A DNA stretch of 64,000 nucleotides, from positions 1-64,000 of the forward strand of contig DATLJF010000211.1 in the NCBI GenBank assembly GCA_035539015.1. The letters are read 5' to 3'. This DNA comes from Stenotrophomonas_A sp035539015. Lineage in GTDB: Bacteria > Pseudomonadota > Gammaproteobacteria > Xanthomonadales > Xanthomonadaceae. This document shows, in pieces, positions 1-8,235 of the stretch (positions within the stretch are counted from its first letter, which is position 1; each line of letters starts with the position of its first letter). The position numbers were made by a program, and so were the translations under genes. The notes beneath the pieces were generated by a model that saw only the letters and a list, made by a program, of their open reading frames with translations, was not told the origin of the DNA and searched no databases.

Positions 1-832
1 AATCGACCGATACCTGCGAGCCATTGCTGGCGTTGATGCCGTAACTCGGATTGGCCGCACTGGCGCCAGTGCCGAACATATAGATCGCGCTGGTACTGCT
101 GGCATTGCTGCCGGCGCCGGCGTTGATGACTACGGTGCCGCCGTTGCTGTTGATGCCGTGGGCACCAGCGGCCGCGCGTGAGACGTACTGCGAGGGATCG
201 CTGGCCAGGGCACCGCCGGCGTCGGTGGGCAGACCGTAGGTGGGAGTGCCCACCGTCGTGCCGAGCACAATGCCGACAGCAATGACATCGCCACTGCCCT
301 CATAGCGTGCGCCGTTGAGTTGCAGGCCCTGGCTATTGGCCTGGGCGCTATAGAACGCCGAGCCGAAAGAGGTCAGCACCGTATTGGTATCGGCCAGCAC
401 CGCGGCCGCGCCAGCGCCCAGACGACTGGCGGTCGAGCCGGCCACCTGCACCGCGAGCGAACCGCCACTGGCCAAGCAAGCCGTAGGGGTGTTGGCGGCA
501 CTGTTCACCAACGCTGCCGGCGCAGTCACGGCGATGCGGCCGTTGTTGACCGCGAGAAACGTCGGCACGTTCGCCGTCGCGCTGCGGAAGGCGCCGCCGG
601 CGACCTCTCGGAACACGCCGTCGGCCACTACCGGCGTGGTGGCGGGATTGGTGCAACCGGCCACTTGCGCCCACGCCGCTGTCGGCAGGCTGCTGCCGAT
701 CAGCCCCATCAGCAGCCAGGGCGGCAGGCGCCGACCGAGGCAGCTCCGTGTGCGTTCGTTCTCCAGCACATCGCCAATGTGGTGCGCCAAGCGGGTGAGC
801 CCGGGGGCCCGGCGTGCGGTGGAACGAGGCAT
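1..832 (-). CDS. Large secreted adhesin/autotransporter-like protein, N-terminal part (3' end outside window)
   Basis: An uninterrupted frame runs from ATG at 832 to the left edge (277 codons, no stop). An AGGAG lies 7 bases before the ATG. Residues 1-37 form a basic leader, followed by a hydrophobic core (about 38-50) and a cleavage-like AWA|Q near residue 55, so a long signal peptide is likely. The rest is rich in Ala, Gly, Ser, Thr and Asn, with beta-helix-like stretches such as GGTVVINAGAGSNASS. Low charge and low complexity of this kind fit the passenger of an autotransporter or hemagglutinin-like surface protein. No C-terminal domain is visible, so the secretion route (type V or other) is inference. 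It is divergent from gloA2, with about 200 bases of shared upstream DNA in which I see no convincing promoter. Confidence 0.72.
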   Translation of the reverse strand, partial: MPRSTARRAPGLTRLAHHIGDVLENERTRSCLGRRLPPWLLMGLIGSSLPTAAWAQVAGCTNPATTPVVADGVFREVAGGAFRSATANVPTFLAVNNGRIAVTAPAALVNSAANTPTACLASGGSLAVQVAGSTASRLGAGAAAVLADTNTVLTSFGSAFYSAQANSQGLQLNGARYEGSGDVIAVGIVLGTTVGTPTYGLPTDAGGALASDPSQYVSRAAAGAHGINSNGGTVVINAGAGSNASSTSAIYMFGTGASAANPSYGINASNGSQVSVD

Positions 833-1039
833 GAGAACGCTCCTTGAGTCTCAGCAACGACCGGGCACGCCCAAACTCCACCGCGGGGCGAGGTAGCGCG
901 GACGCAAAAATTTCGTAAACCAGCACGCTTATCTCGCGCGATGTGTGAATCGCACGTGCAAAGCGCCTGAATGCGCCACCGTGGCGTCCAGCGCCCCCTC
1001 TGCGGCGTGGCGGACCGCATGCGATGATCAGGCGCCCGA

Positions 1040-1441
1040 ATGGAATTGCGCCGCATGCTTCTGGGCCTGCACCACGTCGCCATCATCGCTTCCCACTACC
1101 CGCGTTCGCGACGCTTCTACAGCGAGATCCTGGGCCTGCGCATCGTGCACGAGGTCTACCGCCAAGCGCGCGATTCGTGGAAGCTCGACCTCGCCCTACC
1201 CGATGGCACGCAGCTGGAACTGTTCTCTTTCCCCGCGCCACCACCGCGGCCGAGCCGGCCCGAGGCACAGGGCCTTCGTCACCTCGCCTTTCGCGTCGAA
1301 GACCTCGATGCCGCCGTCGCTCGCCTGGTCGATGCGGGCGTGCCTTGCGAACCGATTCGCGTGGACGAGTACACCGGCCTCCGCTTCACTTTCTTCGCCG
1401 ACCCCGACGATCTGCCACTGGAGTTGTACGAAACCGTGTAA
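1040..1441 (+). CDS. gloA2: VOC-family metalloenzyme, GloA2/YaeR-like
   Basis: A 133-residue single VOC (glyoxalase/bleomycin resistance) domain. It follows E. coli YaeR (GloA2) closely: an HH pair near residues 11-12, EVYRQARDSWK, ELFSFP, RPSRPEAQGLRHLAF, and the C-terminal LELYE with a metal-ligand-type Glu. The family is lactoylglutathione-lyase-like; YaeR itself has no well-proven substrate, so a glyoxalase role in methylglyoxal detoxification is inference. ATG at 1055 (MLLGLHH) is an alternative start and matches the YaeR N-terminus better. It is a stand-alone gene between the divergent adhesin and the TonB receptor. Confidence 0.88.
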   Translation: MELRRMLLGLHHVAIIASHYPRSRRFYSEILGLRIVHEVYRQARDSWKLDLALPDGTQLELFSFPAPPPRPSRPEAQGLRHLAFRVEDLDAAVARLVDAGVPCEPIRVDEYTGLRFTFFADPDDLPLELYETV

Positions 1442-1567
1442 TCCGGTCGAGTATCGATACACAAACGAGTGCGACCCTGCTTGCTTTCTTTGGCGGCTAC
1501 GCAACCTCACAAAAAAGTGTCGTAAAACCGTTAATCGATGCTCAATCGCGCTTGAACCGCTCCCCTG

Positions 1568-1619
1568 TTGAAACGTGTCATGTGCGCCGGGGCTTGCCCC
1601 GTCGACCCATGCGTTTCAA
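1568..1619 (+). promoter_or_regulatory. Nested palindrome in the TonB-receptor leader
   Basis: Outer arms TTGAAACG (1568-1575) and CGTTTCAA (1612-1619) are perfect complements. They enclose an inner perfect hairpin CGGGGC-TT-GCCCCG (1588-1601). The structure ends one base before AGGAGC (1621-1626), the likely ribosome binding site of the receptor. It could be an mRNA fold controlling translation, an operator, or chance in GC-rich DNA; no function is shown. Confidence 0.45.
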
Positions 1620-1632
1620 TAGGAGCAAGGCA

Positions 1633-4467
1633 ATGCAACAGCATCGACCCCGCCGTTGTCGTCTGGCAATCGTCGCGGCATCCCTGGCATGTACGTTCAA
1701 CGCAACGGCGCAGACGCCGGCGCAGACGCCAAAGACCCTGGACAGCGTCACCGTCACCGGCACCCGGATCAAGAGCAAGACCATGACCGCCACCAGCCCG
1801 GTGATGGAGATAGACGCAGAAGCCTTCAAGGAGACGGGGGCGACGCGGGTGGAAGACCTGGTAAACCAGTATCCGCAGTTGAGCTCCGAGTTCGATGGCT
1901 TCACCAACAATGGCGCCAATACCTATGCCACGGTGTCGCTACGAGACCTCGGTCCCCAGCGCACCCTGTCGCTGATCAACGGCCGCCGCCTGCCGATCGG
2001 CATCGGCGACACCAGCGATTTGACCATCGTGCCGCCGGCGCTGCTGAAGCGCGTCGACGTGCTCACCGGTGGCGCCTCGGCGGTCTACGGCTCGGACGCG
2101 GTAGCCGGCGTGGTCAACTTCGTGCTGAACGACGAATTCGAAGGCATCAGGGCCAATGTCGGCTATAGCGGCTACCAGCATCGCAACGACAACGCCTATA
2201 TGCGCCAGCTCCACGACAAATCCGGCTATGCCTATCCGCAGGGCAACTCGGGCCTGGACGGGATCGCGCGCAATCTCGACCTGGCGATTGGCGGCGCCTT
2301 CGGCGAGCGTGGCCACGCGATGGGCTGGCTGACCTGGCGCAAGAACGAGGCCCTGTCCCAGGACCGTCGCGACTACTCCAGTTGTGCGCTCAACGCCGCA
2401 GGCAATGCCTGCGGTGGCTCGGCCACGTCCGATCCACCGACCTTCTTCTACATCGATGGCGCGGCTGGCAATGGCTACGCGCACCTGGCGCCGGATGGCC
2501 ATTGGCTGCGCGGCGCGGCGCGGCCGTACAACTACGCGCCCTCGAATTTCTACCAGCGCCCGGACGAACGCTTTACCGCGGGCTTCGCCTTGAAATACGA
2601 GATCGTGCCGCAGTTCCAGCCGTATATCGAAGGCATGTTCGTCAACCACAAGAGCACGGTGCAGATCGCGCCCAGTGGGACGTTCTTTGCCGATGACCTG
2701 AAAATGTCCTGCCAGGATCCGCTGGTGGGCAGCCTGTGCAAGGACCTTGGCCTGCGCGGCCCGGCGCTGACGATGAACGTGGGCAAGCGCAACGTGGAGG
2801 GCGGCCCGCGCGTCCAGAATTACGAGACGCAGGCGTTCCGGCTCGTCACCGGTGCGCGCGGCGACCTCAATGAGCGCTGGTCGTATGACGCCTATTTCCT
2901 CTATGCGCGCAACAGCACCGGTGAAAATACGCGCAACGACTTTCTCAAGGACCCCCTGCTCGATGCGCTGCGTGGCTGTCCGCCGGGTTCTTTCCGTGGC
3001 TGCCTGCCCTACAACGTCTGGGTCCCGGGCGGCGTCACGCCCGCCGCGGCCGCTGCGCTGACGGGCACCGGCGTGCGCGACTGGTCGACCACGCTCAAGG
3101 TCTTGTCCGGGTATGTCAGCGGCGACACTGGCTGGGCCTTGCCCACGGCTGCCGGCGAGACGTTCAAGATAGTCGGCGGCATGGAATGGCGCAGCCAGAT
3201 GTACAGCGTCGTGTCCGATACCCAGACGCGACTCGGCCGCTATGCAGGCAGCGGTGGGCCGCGGCCAGACGTGCGCGGCAGCTACAACGTCACCGAAGTA
3301 TTCCTCGAAGGCGCGCTGCCGCTTGTGGTGGGCGCCGGCGCGCTCGATCGCCTCGGCACCGACCTGGGGTATCGCTATTCGGACTACTCCACTTCCGGCG
3401 GCGTCAGCACCTACAAGGTCGGGCTGAGCGCGGACCTGTTCGACAACCGGCTGCACTTGCGCGGTGGCTGGAACCGCGCCATTCGGGGTCCGGGCGTCGT
3501 TGAGCTGTTCAGGCCGATGACCACTTCGCTGTGGAGCGGCAGCGATCCATGCGCCGGTGCCAGGCCCGAGTTCACCCAGGCACAATGCCAACGCACGGGG
3601 GCCCTTGCCGCACAGTACGGCTCAATCCCGACTTCGTCGGCATCGCAATACAACCAACTGGCCGGTGGCAATACGGCGCTGAAGCCGGAAACCGCCGATA
3701 CCTGGAGCATCGGCGCGGCCTTCTCCCCGCTCAACAATCTCGACCTGAGCCTGGACTACGCCCAGATCCGCATCCGCGACACCATCAGCTCGATCGGCGC
3801 CTCCAACATCCTGCGCAATTGCGGCCTCACTGGCCTGGCCTCGCTTTGCTCGGAGGTCAAGCGCCACCCAATGAGCGGCGATTTGTGGCGCGGCGATAGC
3901 GCGGTGGGTAGCGGCTATGTCCGCAATGTCACTGGCAACTTCGGCAACGCCTATTATCGTGGCCTGGACTTCAGCGCCAGGTATCGCTTGCCCGTGGGCC
4001 CAGGCAGCCTGATGGCGGACTTCGTGGGCACCTATCTACTGCAGCAAGAGATCGAACCGATCCCGGGCGTGCCCAGCGCAACCTACGACTGCGTCGGCAT
4101 CATCAATGCGTCCTGCAATTCGCCCAGGTGGCGGCATGTCGCCAACCTGCGCTACACCTGGGACGATTATTCACTCGGGGTGCGCTGGCGTTACCGCGGC
4201 AAGGTGGCCTACCGCGAAAACGACGGCAGCGCCGGCAAGGCCGATCACATCCTGGCGGGCAACGGCGGCATCGCCGCAGCCAACTACTTCGACCTCAATG
4301 GTTCGGTTCGCTTCGGCGACAACTGGGAATGGACCGCGGGCGTCAACAACGTCTTCGACCGCGCCCCACCGCTGGTCGGCCAGGCCCTGGCAGGCAACGG
4401 CAATTCGCCCGGCGGCTACGACCCTGCCGGCCGTTACCTGTTCACCAGCCTGAGCTACCGCTACTGA
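1633..4467 (+). CDS. TonB-dependent outer-membrane receptor
   Basis: 944 residues from ATG 1633, which has AGGAGC 6 bases upstream and starts a basic N-terminus plus signal peptide cleaved near ATA|Q (residue 26). The open frame extends upstream to 1024 but that part overlaps gloA2 and lacks a signal. A TonB-box-like DSVTVTGTR sits at about 37-45. The plug domain follows, with the hallmark VDVLTGGASAVYGSDAVAGV near 140-160. The remainder is a 22-strand-type barrel ending in an aromatic residue (LSYRY). It has a Xanthomonas-type plug, but no substrate can be assigned. No FecR-like sensor or CUT-type transporter is adjacent; the upstream palindrome may be involved in control. Confidence 0.93.
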   Translation: MQQHRPRRCRLAIVAASLACTFNATAQTPAQTPKTLDSVTVTGTRIKSKTMTATSPVMEIDAEAFKETGATRVEDLVNQYPQLSSEFDGFTNNGANTYATVSLRDLGPQRTLSLINGRRLPIGIGDTSDLTIVPPALLKRVDVLTGGASAVYGSDAVAGVVNFVLNDEFEGIRANVGYSGYQHRNDNAYMRQLHDKSGYAYPQGNSGLDGIARNLDLAIGGAFGERGHAMGWLTWRKNEALSQDRRDYSSCALNAAGNACGGSATSDPPTFFYIDGAAGNGYAHLAPDGHWLRGAARPYNYAPSNFYQRPDERFTAGFALKYEIVPQFQPYIEGMFVNHKSTVQIAPSGTFFADDLKMSCQDPLVGSLCKDLGLRGPALTMNVGKRNVEGGPRVQNYETQAFRLVTGARGDLNERWSYDAYFLYARNSTGENTRNDFLKDPLLDALRGCPPGSFRGCLPYNVWVPGGVTPAAAAALTGTGVRDWSTTLKVLSGYVSGDTGWALPTAAGETFKIVGGMEWRSQMYSVVSDTQTRLGRYAGSGGPRPDVRGSYNVTEVFLEGALPLVVGAGALDRLGTDLGYRYSDYSTSGGVSTYKVGLSADLFDNRLHLRGGWNRAIRGPGVVELFRPMTTSLWSGSDPCAGARPEFTQAQCQRTGALAAQYGSIPTSSASQYNQLAGGNTALKPETADTWSIGAAFSPLNNLDLSLDYAQIRIRDTISSIGASNILRNCGLTGLASLCSEVKRHPMSGDLWRGDSAVGSGYVRNVTGNFGNAYYRGLDFSARYRLPVGPGSLMADFVGTYLLQQEIEPIPGVPSATYDCVGIINASCNSPRWRHVANLRYTWDDYSLGVRWRYRGKVAYRENDGSAGKADHILAGNGGIAAANYFDLNGSVRFGDNWEWTAGVNNVFDRAPPLVGQALAGNGNSPGGYDPAGRYLFTSLSYRY

Positions 4468-4473
4468 CCGTAC

Positions 4474-4509
4474 CCCGTGGCCGGCCCGCCGATGCGTGCC
4501 GGCCACGGG
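4474..4509 (+). terminator. Inverted repeat after the TonB-receptor gene
   Basis: CCCGTGGCCGGC and GCCGGCCACGGG form a perfect 12-bp stem around a 12-base loop, 6 bases after the receptor stop codon. There is no U-tract, so intrinsic termination is unproven; transcript-end stabilisation is also possible. Confidence 0.55.
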
Positions 4510-4616
4510 CAGCGCCGGGGAGCGCGCCTGGTTTCCGTACTCGCCCGAATGGGTATACAGTCCGGCCATCGCCCGGCGCCATTGCCGGGCCTAGCGAACG
4601 CCCTGGGAGGGGACTC

Positions 4617-5072
4617 ATGCGCATACTTCGCCACGCTCTGCTGCTCGCACTGCCGCTGCTCGGCCTCGGCTTCGCCGCCAGCGCCGCCGACACCGGCGGC
4701 CATTCCGCCGCCGGCCGCTGGAAGACCATCGACGACAAGACCGGCAAGGTGAAGTCGATCGTGGAGATCAGCCAGGCGGCCAACGGCACGCTCAGCGGCA
4801 AGGTCGTGGAGATCCTGCAGTCCGATCGCGGCCCCAATCCGGTGTGCGACAAGTGCGACGGCGAGCGCAAGAACAAGCCGGTCAAGGGCATGACGATCCT
4901 TTGGAACCTCAAGGCCGACGACGCCAGCAACTGGTCCGGCGGCACCATCCTCGATCCGGCCAACGGCAAGACCTACAAGTCCAAGCTGGAACTGCAGCCG
5001 GGTGGGCAGAAGCTGGATGTCTCCGGCTGCGTGATGTTTATCTGCCGCGCGCAGACCTGGGTTCGCGAATAA
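4617..5072 (+). CDS. DUF2147 family secreted protein
   Basis: 151 residues from ATG 4617, preceded by GGGAGGGG. A signal peptide (hydrophobic 5-20, ASA|AD near 23) leads to a mature domain beginning GRWKTIDDKTGKVKSIVEI, typical of DUF2147: a small beta-barrel-like periplasmic or secreted protein of unknown function, often called a signal peptide protein in Xanthomonads. Four Cys residues (CDKCDGERKN and the C-terminal CVMFIC) could form disulfides. The open frame extends far upstream, but only this start gives a signal peptide and a ribosome binding site. Confidence 0.88.
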   Translation: MRILRHALLLALPLLGLGFAASAADTGGHSAAGRWKTIDDKTGKVKSIVEISQAANGTLSGKVVEILQSDRGPNPVCDKCDGERKNKPVKGMTILWNLKADDASNWSGGTILDPANGKTYKSKLELQPGGQKLDVSGCVMFICRAQTWVRE

Positions 5073-5118
5073 GGCGGCGGTTTCGCCGCGCGCCGCTCCC
5101 GGCGCGGTTTCGATCCAC

Positions 5119-5142
5119 ACGACCCGGCCCCGGCCGGGTCGT
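5119..5142. terminator. Inverted repeat between the DUF2147 gene and metG
   Basis: ACGACCCGGCC-CC-GGCCGGGTCGT is a perfect 11-bp stem, with flanking CACAC/GTGTG that could extend it. It lies about 50 bases after the DUF2147 stop and about 50 before metG, so it may terminate the first gene or lie in the metG leader. Confidence 0.5.
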
Positions 5143-5192
5143 TCGTGTGTGCCATGCGATAATCCCAGGTCCCCGCGCAACGCCAGGCCCCC

Positions 5193-7286
5193 ATGTCCCG
5201 CACCGCCCTCGTCACCACCGCCCTGCCCTACGCCAATGGCCCGCTGCACCTGGGGCACCTGGTGGGCTACATCCAGGCCGACATCTGGGTGCGCGCCCGG
5301 CGCCTGCGCGGCGACAAGACCTGGTTCGTCTGTGCCGACGACACCCATGGCACGCCCATCATGCTGGCCGCCGAAAAGGCCGGGGTCACGCCGGAAGTGT
5401 TCATCGCCGGCATCCAGGCCAGCCACGAACGTGACTTCGCTGCCTTTGGCGTGGCCTTCGACCACTACGACTCGACCAATTCCAGCGCCAACCGTGAACT
5501 GACCGAGGCGTTCTACCAGCGCCTGGAGGCCGCCGGCCACATCGGCCGGCGCTCGGTGGCACAGTTCTACGATCCGGCCAAAGGCATGTTCCTGCCGGAC
5601 CGCTACATCAAGGGCATCTGCCCGAACTGCGGCAGCGCCGACCAGTACGGTGACAACTGCGAAGTCTGCGGCGCCACCTATGCACCGACCGACCTGAAAG
5701 AGCCCAAGTCGGTGATTTCCGGCGCCACGCCGGAGCTGCGTGATTCGGAGCATTTCTTCTTCGAGGTCGGGCGCTTCGAGGGCTTCCTGCGCGAGTGGCT
5801 GGCCGGCGATGTCGCCCTGCCCGGGGTCAAGGCCAAGCTGATGGAATGGCTCGACGCCGAAGGCGGACTGCGCGCGTGGGACATCTCGCGCGACGCGCCC
5901 TATTTCGGCTTCCAGATCCCGGGTCATCCGAACAAATACTTCTACGTCTGGCTGGATGCGCCGATCGGCTACCTGAGCAGTTTCAAGACCTTGTGCGCGC
6001 AGATCGGCGAAGACTTCGAGCAGCACCTCGCCGCCGGCAGCGCCACCGAACTGCACCACTTCATCGGCAAGGACATCGTCAACTTCCACGGCCTGTTCTG
6101 GCCGGCGGTACTGCACGGCAGCGGCCATCGCGCGCCCACGCGCCTGCACGTCAACGGCTACCTCACCGTGGACGGCGCCAAGATGTCCAAGTCGCGCGGC
6201 ACCTTCGTGATGGCGCGCACCTACCTCGACGTCGGGCTGGAGCCCGAAGCACTGCGCTACTACTTCGCCGCCAAGTCTTCCGGCGGCGTGGACGACCTGG
6301 ACCTCAACCTGGGCGACTTCATCGCGCGGGTCAACGCCGACCTGGTCGGCAAGTTCGTCAACCTGGCCAGCCGCTGCGCCGGCTTCATCAGCAAGCGCTT
6401 CGACGGCCGCCTGGCTGCCGAACTGCCCGACCGCGCGCAGTACGACCGTTTCGTCGCGGCGATGGCGCCGATCCGCGAAGCCTACGAGCACAATGACGCG
6501 GCCAGCGCGATCCGCCAGGCGATGGCGCTGGCCGACGAGGCCAACAAGTACATCGACGAGAACAAGCCGTGGGTGGTTGCCAAGCAGGAAGGCGCCGACG
6601 CCCAATTGCAGGCCATCTGCACCCAGGGCCTGAACCTGTTCCGCCTGCTGGTGGCCGCGCTCAAGCCGATCCTGCCGCGCACCAGCGCCGAGGCCGAAGC
6701 CTTCCTGTCCGCACCGATGACCAGTTGGGAAGACATTTCCCAGCCGCTGGCCGACGGCCATGTCATCCAGCCCTACACCGCCCTGTTCACCCGAATCGAC
6801 CCGAAACTGATCGACGCCATGACCGACGCCTCCAAGGACACCCTCGCCGCCGCAGCCGCACCTGTGGGAGCACCTGTAGGAGGGGCATCAGCCCCGACAG
6901 CATCCGCAGCCAAAAAGCCCGCCGCACCCGAGCAAACAGCCAACGCCGCTACCCCCCATATCGGCATCGAAGACTTCGCCAAGCTCGACCTGCGCATCGG
7001 CAAGGTACTGGCCTGCGAGTTCGTCGAAGGCTCGGACAAGCTGCTGCGCTTCGAACTGGATGCCGGCGAGCTCGGCAAGCGCCAGATCTTCTCCGGCATT
7101 CGCGGCAGCTACGGTGAACCGGAAAAGCTGGTGGGCCGCAATGTCGTGTTCATCGCCAACCTGGCGCCGCGCAAGATGCGCTTCGGCCTGAGCGAGGGCA
7201 TGATTCTTTCGGCCGGTTTCGACGGCGGCGCACTGGCGCTGCTGGATGCCGACGCCGCTGCGCAGCCGGGCATGCCGGTGCGCTGA
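5193..7286 (+). CDS. metG: Methionine--tRNA ligase
   Basis: 697 residues; charges tRNA-Met with methionine in the cytoplasm. Visible features in order: HIGH-type HLGHL at about residue 22; a zinc-knuckle region CPNCGSADQYGDNCEVCG near 145-165; KMSKS near 330 (AKMSKSRGTF); the anticodon-binding helical domain; an Ala/Pro linker about 550-590; and a C-terminal EMAP-II/Trbp111-like tRNA-binding domain (IEDFAKLDLRIGKVL onward). The linker at about residues 557-575 (APVGAPVGGASAPTA) is encoded by a REP-like palindrome, annotated separately. Length is normal for the two-domain class. Confidence 0.98.
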   Translation: MSRTALVTTALPYANGPLHLGHLVGYIQADIWVRARRLRGDKTWFVCADDTHGTPIMLAAEKAGVTPEVFIAGIQASHERDFAAFGVAFDHYDSTNSSANRELTEAFYQRLEAAGHIGRRSVAQFYDPAKGMFLPDRYIKGICPNCGSADQYGDNCEVCGATYAPTDLKEPKSVISGATPELRDSEHFFFEVGRFEGFLREWLAGDVALPGVKAKLMEWLDAEGGLRAWDISRDAPYFGFQIPGHPNKYFYVWLDAPIGYLSSFKTLCAQIGEDFEQHLAAGSATELHHFIGKDIVNFHGLFWPAVLHGSGHRAPTRLHVNGYLTVDGAKMSKSRGTFVMARTYLDVGLEPEALRYYFAAKSSGGVDDLDLNLGDFIARVNADLVGKFVNLASRCAGFISKRFDGRLAAELPDRAQYDRFVAAMAPIREAYEHNDAASAIRQAMALADEANKYIDENKPWVVAKQEGADAQLQAICTQGLNLFRLLVAALKPILPRTSAEAEAFLSAPMTSWEDISQPLADGHVIQPYTALFTRIDPKLIDAMTDASKDTLAAAAAPVGAPVGGASAPTASAAKKPAAPEQTANAATPHIGIEDFAKLDLRIGKVLACEFVEGSDKLLRFELDAGELGKRQIFSGIRGSYGEPEKLVGRNVVFIANLAPRKMRFGLSEGMILSAGFDGGALALLDADAAAQPGMPVR
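6875..6898 (+). repeat. REP-like palindrome inside the metG coding sequence
   Basis: TGTAGGAGGGG-CATCA-GCCCCGAC matches the REP family seen in intergenic DNA at 51.0 and 53.9 kb (TGTAGGAG head, GC stem, AGCCCCGA tail). It is preceded at 6863 by a second head-like TGTGGGAGCACC. It is read in frame as part of the flexible linker between the catalytic and tRNA-binding domains of MetG. This is an in-frame repeat invasion seen directly; the mobility mechanism (RAYT transposase) is known for the family but no RAYT gene is in the window. Confidence 0.7.
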
Positions 7287-7353
7287 GGCGTGCCAGTTGC
7301 GCACGTTTCGCGTGCGCGATGCCTGATCGAGCTGCGCAGCCTTTCGCCACGCC

Positions 7354-7770
7354 ATGAACCGCTCAACTACTGACCTGGTCGAACGCCTCGACCGCCTGTT
7401 GCCGCAAACCCAATGCGGCCAGTGCGGTTTCGACGGCTGCCGGCCGTATGCCGAAGCAATGGCGCGCGGCGAGGCCGGGATCGACCATTGTCCGCCGGGC
7501 GGCGATGCGGGCGCGCGGGCGTTGGCGGCGCTGTTGCAGGTGCCTGTGCTACCTTATGACCGCAGCCGTGGCGAGCACAAGGTGCCGCAGGTGGCGTGGA
7601 TCGTGGAGGCCGATTGCATTGGTTGCACCAAGTGCATCCAGGCGTGTCCTGTGGATGCGATCGTTGGGGGTTCGAAGCATATGCATACGGTGATCGCGCC
7701 TTTGTGTACGGGGTGCGAGTTGTGTGTGCCGGTGTGTCCTGTGGACTGTATTGAGCTTCGTGTCGTTTGA
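7354..7770 (+). CDS. rnfB: RnfB/RsxB-type ferredoxin, short soluble form
   Basis: 138 residues. An N-terminal 4Fe-4S domain has CGQCGFDGC (about 21-29) with a fourth Cys at HCPPGG. Two bacterial ferredoxin-type clusters follow: CIGCTKCIQACPVDA and CTGCELCVPVCPVD. This is the RnfB architecture, but the hydrophobic N-terminal anchor of full RnfB is absent and no rnfA/C/D/G/E genes flank it. A cytosolic electron carrier is therefore more likely than a membrane Rnf subunit. Adjacency to metG is common in Xanthomonads. The last 60 codons use TGT, TTG, GTT and GTG-rich codons unlike the C-ending codons of metG. Confidence 0.85.
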   Translation: MNRSTTDLVERLDRLLPQTQCGQCGFDGCRPYAEAMARGEAGIDHCPPGGDAGARALAALLQVPVLPYDRSRGEHKVPQVAWIVEADCIGCTKCIQACPVDAIVGGSKHMHTVIAPLCTGCELCVPVCPVDCIELRVV

Positions 7771-7784
7771 TTTTTTACGTGCGG

Positions 7785-7890
7785 CATTCGGGGGCAGGCC
7801 CTTTCCCGGACACGCCGTGAATACGTCCTTGTAGGCTAATCAGCGACATCCATGTCGCCGATTGTCCGGGAAAGGGCCTGCCCCCGAATG
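7785..7890. repeat. 27-bp perfect inverted repeat with 52-base spacer
   Basis: Arm 7785-7811 begins CATTCGGGGGCAGGCCCTTT; arm 7864-7890 is its exact reverse complement. The spacer itself holds GCGACAT-CC-ATGTCGC, a small palindrome. The structure begins 14 bases after the rnfB stop, so it may also serve as a transcript end. Size and symmetry fit a MITE-like or REP-doublet element. Confidence 0.75.
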
Positions 7891-8180
7891 CCCGATGGTT
7901 CAACGTGGTTTGTGGGAGAGAAAAGCGCCCTCATCCGCCCCTGTCGGGGCACCTTCTCCCGCAAAGCAGGAGAAGGACGGCTGGCATCTACGCGATCTGA
8001 TTTGGCCGGTTACGCAATCTTTCTGGAGCAAAGCCCCCCTTCTGTTAAGGGGGGCGCGCCGAAGGCGCGGGGGATAGGCAAGGCAGAAGTGGGGCCCGAA
8101 GTTTGCGCAGCAAACTTTGGGGGCGCAGCCCGCGTAGCGGGATGTGCTACGCCGCGGGGGATAGGCGAGGCAGAGCCAAG

Positions 8181-8235
8181 CCGAACATTGCAAAGCAATG
8201 TTCGGTGGCTCCTGCCCGCAACGCGGGCAGGAGCC
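8181..8235. terminator. Two tandem perfect hairpins at the end of the RidA gene
   Basis: CCGAACATTGC-AAA-GCAATGTTCGG (8181-8205, 11 bp) is followed immediately by GGCTCCTGCCCGC-AAC-GCGGGCAGGAGCC (8207-8235, 13 bp). They sit 12 bases beyond the RidA stop on the minus strand. Neither carries a U-run. Transcript-end structure or repeat element are both possible. Confidence 0.55.

Noticed and set aside
951..985. CRP/Clp-like TGTGA...CAC site upstream of gloA2
   Set aside because: The second half-site does not match TCACA at the right spacing, so I do not claim an operator.
1024..1632. Extended N-terminus for the TonB receptor (start at 1024)
   Set aside because: The added 203 residues overlap gloA2, have shadow composition and would bury the signal peptide.
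4461..6761. 766-codon open frame on the minus strand
   Set aside because: It lies antisense to metG and part of the DUF2147 gene. Long antisense frames are expected in DNA of this GC content; the product has no signal peptide or known motif and is rich in Gly, Ala, Arg, Val and His.
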